Shown here piece after piece: positions 55,390 to 61,690 of a stretch of 64,000 nt of DNA. How positions within the stretch are numbered: the first letter of the stretch is position 1; each line of letters starts with the position of its first letter. The stretch covers positions 74,833-138,832 of the forward strand of contig NZ_BAABCY010000076.1 of NCBI RefSeq assembly GCF_039539345.1, written 5' to 3'. This stretch comes from Snuella lapsa (lineage in GTDB: Bacteria; Bacteroidota; Bacteroidia; Flavobacteriales; Flavobacteriaceae). The translations under genes and the position numbers were made by a program. The notes beneath the pieces were generated by a model. That model saw only the letters and a list, made by a program, of their open reading frames with translations. It had not been told where the DNA came from and searched no databases.

Positions 55390-55397
55390 CAAATATA
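55390..55397 (-). promoter_or_regulatory. Candidate -7 box of dapF operon
   Basis: The minus strand reads TATATTTG, a match to TAnnTTTG, just ahead of the preferred dapF ATG at 55378-55380, implying a very short leader. No clear -33 element is visible. Confidence 0.4.
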
Positions 55398-55422
55398 TGA
55401 ATATTAAACTGTTTTTTGCGTT

Positions 55423-55461
55423 GTTAAATCATCGTTAAAGTTTACGTTAAAAATCGTTAAA
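55423..55461 (+). promoter_or_regulatory. Four phased GTTAAA repeats upstream of htrA
   Basis: GTTAAA occurs at 55423-55428, 55434-55439, 55446-55451 and 55456-55461. The period is 11, 12 and 10 bases, near one DNA turn. The array lies in the dapF/htrA divergent region, about 165 bases before the htrA start. Tandem repeats at such spacing are typical of OmpR-family operators. Which regulator binds is unknown. Confidence 0.45.
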
Positions 55462-55626
55462 GCTAAATTATGAATTCAATAAATATTTAATTTTAATCGT
55501 TATTAATTTGAAAAAAGTTTAACTGAAATTTTAAAATGAGCAACAGTTACAATTAATGCTTGTTCTCAACAATTACTGAAAGTGCAAAAATTTTTGGCAC
55601 ATGTATTAATCAAAAATTTTAAACAA

Positions 55627-57033
55627 ATGAAGAAGATCTTATCATTAGTAGTAGTTTCTGCCTTAGGAGGCATTATAACACTAGGAGCGTATAAATTGTT
55701 TATAGCACCTGAAAACAAACCCATTGTAATTTCCAATAATACCCCTGCTACGTTTCTACCGGTTAGTAGTAATACACTAAATACAGGGGTTCAAGGACTG
55801 GATTTCACAGTAGCGGCAGAAAAAGCAGTACATGCCGTGGTTCATGTTAAAAATCTAACCATAAGCTCGGGAGAAATGACATTACAAGACCTATTCTACG
55901 GAAGGCGCCCTCAACGAGCTCAATTAGGAACGGGCTCAGGAGTAATAGTGACACCTGATGGTTATATAGTTACCAACAATCATGTTATTGACAACTCGCA
56001 AGAACTGTCTGTAACCCTAAATAATAATAAAACATACGATGCTAAAGTTATTGGCTCTGATCCCAAAACTGATATTGCCGTTATTAAAATTGAAACAGAC
56101 GAAGACTTACCTGTTATAACATTTGGAGATTCCGATCAAGCCAAAATAGGTGAATGGGTATTAGCCGTTGGAAACCCATTTAATTTAACCTCTACCGTTA
56201 CTGCGGGCATTATAAGTGCTAAATCCAGAGACCTGTCGGGGCAAAGAGAGCAATATTTTTTACAAACCGATGCAGCCGTAAACCCAGGCAACTCTGGTGG
56301 AGCGCTCGTCAATACTAAAGGTGACCTCATAGGTATCAATACAGCCATTACTTCTCAAACTGGATCTTATATTGGTTACTCTTTTGCCGTGCCCAGCAAT
56401 ATTGCCAAAAAGGTGTTTATGGATATTATAGAGTATGGTAACGTTCAAAAAGGTATTCTTGGTGTTAGCATTTTAAATAAGAACACCGAAGAAGCAGAAA
56501 AATTGGGAGTCAATGACATTGAAGGTGTCTATGTTTCTGAGGTTACTCCTAATTCTGGTGCTGATAAAGCTGGTATTAAAAGTGGAGATATCATAAAAAA
56601 ACTTGACAACTTAGAAATATCAAAGTTCGAGGATCTAAGCGGTTATATCAAAACAAAACGCCCTAACGATGTGGTTAAAGTAGAAGTCTTAAGAGGCAAC
56701 CAAACAAAAAGTGTTCCCGTAACCATAAGCAGCATAGAGATTTTATCGGTGAGATTTATGGATATGGAACTTCAGGACTTATCGGATTCCTTTAAAAAAG
56801 CTTATGATATTGATTATGGGGTAAGAGTTAAAAACTCTGAAAACAAATGGCTACTCTCCAACTTAGGCATTACTGAAGGATATATTATAACCGGTATTAA
56901 CGACAGAAAAATAGAATCCATCCAAGACATAGCCGAGTTAAAAAACAAGTACGGTGATGATATTTTGGACAACATTAAAAGACTTGAATACATAAACAAA
57001 AGAAACCAAAGAAAAGAAGTTATTTTTAGGTAG
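55627..57033 (+). CDS. htrA: Periplasmic serine protease, HtrA/DegP-like
   Basis: This 468-residue envelope protease removes or refolds damaged proteins. The ATG at 55627 gives a signal/anchor segment MKKILSLVVVSALGGIITLGAYKLF and is preferred over one 45 bases upstream. The trypsin-like domain has the catalytic triad His119 (NNHVID), Asp149 (KTDIAVIKI) and Ser223 (NPGNSGGAL). Two PDZ-like regions follow (about 280-370, GVNDIEGVYVSEVTPNSGADKAGIKSGD; and a second, more divergent near the C-terminus). The gene stands alone with its own terminator and divergent neighbour dapF. Confidence 0.95.
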   Translation: MKKILSLVVVSALGGIITLGAYKLFIAPENKPIVISNNTPATFLPVSSNTLNTGVQGLDFTVAAEKAVHAVVHVKNLTISSGEMTLQDLFYGRRPQRAQLGTGSGVIVTPDGYIVTNNHVIDNSQELSVTLNNNKTYDAKVIGSDPKTDIAVIKIETDEDLPVITFGDSDQAKIGEWVLAVGNPFNLTSTVTAGIISAKSRDLSGQREQYFLQTDAAVNPGNSGGALVNTKGDLIGINTAITSQTGSYIGYSFAVPSNIAKKVFMDIIEYGNVQKGILGVSILNKNTEEAEKLGVNDIEGVYVSEVTPNSGADKAGIKSGDIIKKLDNLEISKFEDLSGYIKTKRPNDVVKVEVLRGNQTKSVPVTISSIEILSVRFMDMELQDLSDSFKKAYDIDYGVRVKNSENKWLLSNLGITEGYIITGINDRKIESIQDIAELKNKYGDDILDNIKRLEYINKRNQRKEVIFR

Positions 57034-57060
57034 CAACCGATAAACTACCCTAACGTTTAG

Positions 57061-57100
57061 ACCCTTCAAAAACTTGATTTTTTTGAAGGGTTATTTTTTT
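57061..57100 (+). terminator. Intrinsic terminator after htrA
   Basis: A 12-bp stem (ACCCTTCAAAAA, 57061-57072, with TTTTTGAAGGGT, 57080-57091) and a T run follow the htrA stop by 28 bases. Confidence 0.88.
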
Positions 57101-57134
57101 ATAAGAATACGCTACGAAAACGTTTGAAATATAG

Positions 57135-57142
57135 TATTTTTG
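57135..57142 (+). promoter_or_regulatory. Candidate -7 box of GAPDH promoter
   Basis: TATTTTTG matches TAnnTTTG and lies 38 bases before the GAPDH ATG. No good -33 element at standard spacing was seen. Confidence 0.38.
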
Positions 57143-57179
57143 CCGAAAATCTATAACAACACTCTAAATAATTAAAGCA

Positions 57180-58628
57180 ATGAGTTTTAACAAAACTTAT
57201 GAAAAAGAACTAGCTTTTCAGGCAGACCGACGCAGAGCTAGTGTTGAATTTATTAAAATTATAAGCGACCTTTGGTATGACAAATCCATTGAGCTTGTAC
57301 TTTTTCGAAACCAGTTGATTGACAGAAATGTAAGTCAGATTTTAAACTTGCATGAATATGCCGGCAAATTTGTCCAGAAGCCTATTTCAATATTTGACTC
57401 TGTAGAAATAGCCCAAGCCATAAAAACACTCGATATCCCTCCTGCTAAATTAGACATTGGAAAACTTACTTACGAATTTCATTTAGAAGAAGATAAATAT
57501 AGTAACGCCACGAATTTTGTTGCAGCTAAATTAAAAGGCGCCAATAAAAACAAAGTCATCATACCAAAAGATGTAATTCTTTACGGTTTTGGCAGGATTG
57601 GCAGATTAGTAGCTCGAGAACTCATGGTTCGCACTGGCAAAGGGAGTCAGTTACGCTTAAGAGCTATTGTTACACGAGGGGCAATAGATGCTAAAACACT
57701 AGAAAAGCGCGCAGCTTTATTGCGCAACGATTCTGTTCATGGCTATTTCCCTGGCACAGTTAGCATAGATGAAAAAAACATGGCTTTGACCATAAATGGC
57801 ACTACTGTTAATATTATTTCTGCTAAAGCTCCAGAAGAAATAGATTATACAAAATACGGTATAAACAAAGCTCTGGTTATTGATAACACGGGGGCTTACA
57901 GAGACAAGGAAGCGCTTAGCAGACATTTAAAATCTACTGGTGTTGATAAGGTATTACTAACCGCTCCAGGTAAGGGCATTCCTAATATTGTGTATGGTGT
58001 TAATCATTTCGATAACGACCCAAACAAGACAAATATTTTCTCTGCAGCTTCATGCACAACCAATGCCATCACGCCAGTTTTAAAAGCAATTGACGACTCA
58101 TTCGGTATAAAACACGGACATCTAGAAACCATTCACGCCTATACTAATGATCAAAATCTGGTTGACAATTACCATACTAAATACCGTCGTGGTCGCGCTG
58201 CTAGCCTGAATATGGTTATTACAGAAACAGGTGCAGGCAACGCTGTAGCAAAAGCTTTGCCCAACTTGGAAGGAAAACTAACATCTAACGCTATCCGTGT
58301 TCCTGTTCCAAATGGCTCCTTGGCCATTTTAAACTTAGAACTGGACAACAAAACGTCTTTTGATGGTGTCAATACAATCTTAAAAAAGTATGCTCTCGAG
58401 GGAGATCTTGTAGAACAAATAAAATACGAATTAAGTGATGAGCTTGTCTCAAGCGATATTATCGGGAGCTCTGCTCCATCTATCTATGACAGCAAGGCTA
58501 CTATAGTTCGTAAAGATGGAAAAAACATTGTTTTGTACATATGGTATGATAATGAATATGGCTATAGTCATCAAGTAATAAGATTAGCAAAATATATAGC
58601 TAAAGTAAGACGGTTTACATATTATTAA
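57180..58628 (+). CDS. gap: Glyceraldehyde-3-phosphate dehydrogenase, long type
   Basis: This 482-residue enzyme is about 145 residues longer than the usual GAPDH. The N-terminal extension (1-125) is followed by the NAD-binding start ILYGFGRIGRLVARELM. The catalytic Cys292 is in SAASCTTNAITP, and the catalytic His follows in ETIHAYTNDQ. The C-terminal half is typical (GAASLNMVITETGAGNAVAKALP-like). This long form is common in Bacteroidota and probably serves glycolysis or gluconeogenesis; which direction is not known. It stands alone between terminators. Confidence 0.93.
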   Translation: MSFNKTYEKELAFQADRRRASVEFIKIISDLWYDKSIELVLFRNQLIDRNVSQILNLHEYAGKFVQKPISIFDSVEIAQAIKTLDIPPAKLDIGKLTYEFHLEEDKYSNATNFVAAKLKGANKNKVIIPKDVILYGFGRIGRLVARELMVRTGKGSQLRLRAIVTRGAIDAKTLEKRAALLRNDSVHGYFPGTVSIDEKNMALTINGTTVNIISAKAPEEIDYTKYGINKALVIDNTGAYRDKEALSRHLKSTGVDKVLLTAPGKGIPNIVYGVNHFDNDPNKTNIFSAASCTTNAITPVLKAIDDSFGIKHGHLETIHAYTNDQNLVDNYHTKYRRGRAASLNMVITETGAGNAVAKALPNLEGKLTSNAIRVPVPNGSLAILNLELDNKTSFDGVNTILKKYALEGDLVEQIKYELSDELVSSDIIGSSAPSIYDSKATIVRKDGKNIVLYIWYDNEYGYSHQVIRLAKYIAKVRRFTYY

Positions 58629-58669
58629 AAACAAAACATCCATACACCTTTTTTGTACGTATATAAACC

Positions 58670-58694
58670 AGCCTCACATAAAGTGAGGCTTTTT
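58670..58694 (+). terminator. Intrinsic terminator after GAPDH gene
   Basis: An 8-bp stem (AGCCTCAC, 58670-58677, with GTGAGGCT, 58683-58690), a 5-base loop and a T run lie about 42 bases after the stop codon. Confidence 0.85.
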
Positions 58695-58773
58695 GTTAAT
58701 TAAAAGCTATAACCCTAAAACAATATTTTTTAACTTCGTAATCTAAAATTAACCTACCTTAAACCAATTATAA

Positions 58774-59394
58774 ATGAAATACGCCAACTGTCTTTTTGTT
58801 TTTACCTTAGCCTTTTTTTGTTCAACATACAATTTTGCTCAAAATGATGAGCCAAAAGAAAAGCTTTCTCTTAACAGTGGTACAATAGATAATCAGTTTG
58901 ATTATGTTATTCAAAAGTCATACACTTACAAAGGCAATGGTAAAGTATACAAAAATGTAGAGTATCATTGGCTTACCCAATTAAAAGCGCATACACTGGA
59001 CTCCCTTAAAGCCATACATAAAGATCTAGCAGACACGCAGCTTAATGTTAAAAATCAAGCCAAGGAAATAGCTGACCTGAAATCAAAACTTTCAAACACC
59101 GAAAGTGATCTGGAAAAAACCAACAATGAAAAAAACAATATGGCTTTGTTTGGCTTACAAATGAGCAAAACAAATTACAACATACTTATGTGGGCCATTA
59201 TTGCATGTTTATTGGCTTTCTTACTTTTCTTTATTTACAAATTTAAAAACAGCAATGCAATCACCAAAGCAGCAAAACACTCACTAACCGAAATTGAAGA
59301 AGAATTTGAAGAACATCGCAAAACAGCTTTGGAACGCGAACAAAAAGTAAGACGTCAACTTCAAGACGAAATCAACAAACAAAAAGGTGTTTAA
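58774..59394 (+). CDS. Exported coiled-coil protein with one transmembrane segment
   Basis: This 206-residue protein has a signal peptide (MKYANCLFVFTLAFFCSTYNFAQ). A conserved exported part follows (SGTIDNQFDYVIQKSYTYKGNGKVYKNVEYHWLTQLKAHTLDSL), then a coiled coil (about 85-118), a membrane span (about 128-148, NILMWAIIACLLAFLLFFIYKF) and a charged C-terminal coiled coil. Homologues next to trmD are sometimes auto-annotated as tRNA methyltransferase; nothing here supports that. Function unknown; it is an inner-membrane protein with a periplasmic domain and cytoplasmic tail. Confidence 0.8.
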   Translation: MKYANCLFVFTLAFFCSTYNFAQNDEPKEKLSLNSGTIDNQFDYVIQKSYTYKGNGKVYKNVEYHWLTQLKAHTLDSLKAIHKDLADTQLNVKNQAKEIADLKSKLSNTESDLEKTNNEKNNMALFGLQMSKTNYNILMWAIIACLLAFLLFFIYKFKNSNAITKAAKHSLTEIEEEFEEHRKTALEREQKVRRQLQDEINKQKGV

Positions 59395-59450
59395 TACGCT
59401 AAAACGTTTTAATTTCTAGGCAAGTCTTTATAAAAAAATATCAAACCTTA

Positions 59451-59481
59451 AAAAATCTGCAATCTTATTGCGGATTTTTTT
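59451..59481 (+). terminator. Intrinsic terminator before trmD
   Basis: A stem AAAAATCTGCAAT (59451-59463) with ATTGCGGATTTTT (59467-59479), one G-U pair and a T run, terminates the coiled-coil gene upstream of trmD. Confidence 0.8.
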
Positions 59482-59571
59482 GTAGTACAAAGTGCTGTGT
59501 TTTTATTTTAAATATAGATTTTTATTATTCATTGTATTCTTTGCATCTTTGCACATTATTAACACATCACC

Positions 59572-60249
59572 ATGCGCATAGATATCATCACAGTTCTCCC
59601 AGAACTACTCAAAAGCCCATTTGAGGCTTCAATATTAAAAAGAGCTATAGAGTCCAATTTGGTTGAGGTTCACTTTCATAACTTAAGAGATTATACTACC
59701 GATAATTACAAATCGGTCGACGATTATCAATTTGGAGGAGGAGCCGGTATGGTCATGATGGTTGAACCCATTGACAAATGTATTTCTCAATTAAAATCGC
59801 AACGTCATTACGATGAAGTAATTTATATGACTCCAGATGGTGAAACTTTGAAACAAGGTATTGCAAATCAAATATCACTAAAGGAAAACATTATTATTCT
59901 TTGCGGGCATTATAAAGGAGTAGACCAACGCGTAAGAGACCATTTAATTACACGCGAAATATCCATTGGTGATTTCGTGTTATCTGGTGGTGAGCTGGCT
60001 GCAGCTGTACTTTGCGATGCTGTAATTCGTTTAATACCTGGTGTATTAGGTAATGAAACTTCTGCTCTAACAGATTCTTTTCAAGATAATTTGCTTGCTC
60101 CTCCCATTTATACAAAACCACGTGACTATAAAGGATGGAAAGTTCCAGAACTTCTATTTAGTGGCAATTTACCTGAAATTGATAAATGGCGGGAAGAACA
60201 AGCCTATAAACGAACTAAAGAAAGACGACCCGATTTGCTAAGCGATTAA
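59572..60249 (+). CDS. trmD: tRNA (guanine-37-N1)-methyltransferase
   Basis: This 225-residue SPOUT-class (trefoil-knot) enzyme methylates G37 of tRNA, preventing frameshifts. Signatures: MRIDIITVLPELL, YQFGGGAGMVMMVEPI, LCGHYKGVDQRVRDH and the knot LSGGELAAAVLCDAVIRLIPGVLG. The dispensable C-terminal part is normal. It precedes rplS, as in many bacteria, but here about 266 bases separate them with a separate promoter for rplS. Confidence 0.97.
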   Translation: MRIDIITVLPELLKSPFEASILKRAIESNLVEVHFHNLRDYTTDNYKSVDDYQFGGGAGMVMMVEPIDKCISQLKSQRHYDEVIYMTPDGETLKQGIANQISLKENIIILCGHYKGVDQRVRDHLITREISIGDFVLSGGELAAAVLCDAVIRLIPGVLGNETSALTDSFQDNLLAPPIYTKPRDYKGWKVPELLFSGNLPEIDKWREEQAYKRTKERRPDLLSD

Positions 60250-60411
60250 TAGCTATTTTAGCTACTTAACGCTAACTTAAATACGCTAAAATAACATATA
60301 CTCTATTGAATTCTTAAAACAGGGCACATGTTACTCATTAATAACATCTTGAAAAAGATATAAGCAAAATAACTCCTCAAAAATAGCGCATGTAAAAAAG
60401 ACAATAATTAA

Positions 60412-60441
60412 TTGTGCTTTATTAATTATTGGTTATATTTG
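60412..60441 (+). promoter_or_regulatory. rplS promoter (-33 TTG, -7 TATATTTG)
   Basis: The -7 box TATATTTG (60434-60441) matches TAnnTTTG exactly. A TTG at 60412-60414 lies 19 bases upstream at the right place for -33. The start of transcription would be near 60446-60450, giving a leader of about 65-70 bases before the rplS ATG. Confidence 0.6.
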
Positions 60442-60450
60442 CACCCAATT

Positions 60451-60495
60451 TTGGATTAACCTCTGACGAAAATCGTGAACGTTGTTCTGAATCAA
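60451..60495 (+). ncRNA. Candidate structured leader of rplS (three-way junction)
   Basis: A closing stem TTGGATT (60451-60457) with GAATCAA (60489-60495), with one mismatch and wobbles, encloses two hairpins: ACGA-AAA-TCGT (60466-60476) and GAAC-GTT-GTTC (60477-60487). The junction fills most of the predicted leader between the promoter and rplS. This resembles an r-protein autoregulatory leader; L19 leaders are known in other phyla. Conservation has not been tested. Confidence 0.4.
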
Positions 60496-60515
60496 TATAA
60501 TTAAATCATAAAGAG

Positions 60516-60866
60516 ATGGAATCTTTAGTAAAATTTGTTCAAGACGAATTTGTAACAAGAAAGGACTTTCCAGAATTTTCAGCTGGAGACACTATTACCG
60601 TTTACTACGAAATTAAAGAAGGTAACAAAACACGTACTCAGTTTTTTAGAGGTGTTGTTATTCAACGTAAAGGATCTGGAACTTCAGAAACTTTTACAAT
60701 CAGAAAAATGTCTGGCTCGATTGGTGTAGAACGTATTTTCCCAATTAACTTACCAGCATTACAAAAAATAGAAGTTAACAAACGTGGAAAAGTACGTAGA
60801 GCACGTATCTACTACTTTAGAGGCCTTACTGGTAAAAAAGCTAGAATTAAGGAAAAAAGACGTTAA
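60516..60866 (+). CDS. rplS: 50S ribosomal protein L19
   Basis: This 116-residue protein sits at the 30S-50S interface. The segments FSAGDTITVYYEIKEGNKTRTQFFRGVVIQRKGSGTSETFTIRK and GVERIFPINLPALQKIEVNKRGKVRRARIYYFRGLTGKKARIKEKRR are diagnostic for L19. It has its own promoter and terminator, and a leader that can fold into a junction. The AT-rich region ahead of the ATG fits Bacteroidota initiation, which uses little Shine-Dalgarno. Confidence 0.98.
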   Translation: MESLVKFVQDEFVTRKDFPEFSAGDTITVYYEIKEGNKTRTQFFRGVVIQRKGSGTSETFTIRKMSGSIGVERIFPINLPALQKIEVNKRGKVRRARIYYFRGLTGKKARIKEKRR

Positions 60867-60897
60867 TAAGTTATTGCTTTATAAGCAAGCTATGAAA

Positions 60898-60926
60898 AGC
60901 CTAGGTAATTTACCTAGGCTTTTTTT
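60898..60926 (+). terminator. Intrinsic terminator after rplS
   Basis: The near-palindrome AGCCTAGGTAA (60898-60908) with TTACCTAGGCT (60910-60920), followed by TTTTTT, lies about 30 bases after the rplS stop. Confidence 0.88.
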
Positions 60927-61335
60927 ATTAACAAAAGTTAATAAACATACCTCATAACATGTTGATATTAAATACCAAAGTAAAGTTGTATTTTACACGA
61001 AAATGTTATATATTAGCCTAACATTCAAATAAATAGAAAAATTTATAGGAAAAGTAACGTTCTTTATATAAATTGTTTTTTGAGGTTTTTTTGTGCCATA
61101 TTAAAAATATGTTCTTACAAAAAGCCATGATATTATAAAAAGTCCCACATATAAAAGGTAGGTGGCAACTAGTATAATTGAAAGCTTAAAAAATAACAGA
61201 ATCGAAAGTGCATGTTATATAATAATTAGCAATGCTTAAGGAAAACCTAAAGGAAGGAACCGTAAGTATCAAGAAAAACAATTACAGAAACATTTTAGTA
61301 ATAGGTCGATACATTTTGAAAATTACGAATTAAGA
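60927..61335. other. AT-rich intergenic region before the candidate 6S-like RNA
   Basis: About 400 bases carry no ORF of note, no tRNA-like structure and no clear promoter. A near -7 sequence (TACATTTTG, about 61310) could serve the RNA that follows but has one base too many. Confidence 0.5.
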
Positions 61336-61440
61336 TGTTTCTCTTGAAATAACAGCACTTGAATTGAAAAGGTTTAAATTGAATTTAAATCGATTTAGTG
61401 GTTATACTAATTAGATCACGTTATGTTATTTCAAAGAAAG
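61336..61440 (+). ncRNA. Candidate 6S-like RNA
   Basis: A perfect 11-bp closing stem, TTGAAATAACA (61344-61354) with TGTTATTTCAA (61424-61434), encloses an AT-rich interior. An apical hairpin (GTTTAAATTGAATTTAAAT, about 61372-61390) and a smaller hairpin on the 3' side (GTGGTT/GATCAC, about 61399-61420) suggest the stem - central bubble - apical stem shape of 6S RNA. A strong terminator follows directly. Bacteroidota have a 6S-Flavo family; whether this belongs to it is not shown. Ends are approximate. Confidence 0.42.
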
Positions 61441-61488
61441 CCATGTCAGAGTAGATTAATATCTGCAGTGATATGGCTTTTGTTTTTT
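61437..61488 (+). terminator. Intrinsic terminator of an RNA transcript before icd
   Basis: A 12-bp stem with one wobble (AAAGCCATGTCA, 61437-61448, with TGATATGGCTTT, 61469-61480) has a paired interior (AGAT/ATCT) and is followed by TGTTTTTTT. With no ORF upstream for 570 bases, it implies a non-coding transcript. Confidence 0.75.
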
Positions 61489-61612
61489 TATTAATTAAGG
61501 TGTTTTATTATTAATTCCTTAGCCGTTATTATCTTTTTTTTTATTCTATTAAATCCACACGCCTTAAAAGCACTTCATAAAATATTAGGCCATTTATAAA
61601 GTCCAATTTTTG

Positions 61613-61620
61613 TATATTCG
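61613..61620 (+). promoter_or_regulatory. Candidate -7 box of icd
   Basis: TATATTCG resembles TAnnTTTG with one mismatch and lies 70 bases before the icd ATG. The same TATATTCGC string precedes the glycosyltransferase start at 21768. Confidence 0.33.
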
Positions 61621-61690
61621 CATCGCGAAAAAATAACACTAAATATTAGTATTATTTGCTGTTGTTATAATCATAAAAAAATCGACACGA

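Noticed and set aside
58774..59394. tRNA methyltransferase name for the gene before trmD
   Set aside because: No methyltransferase motif; the protein has a signal peptide, coiled coils and one membrane span.
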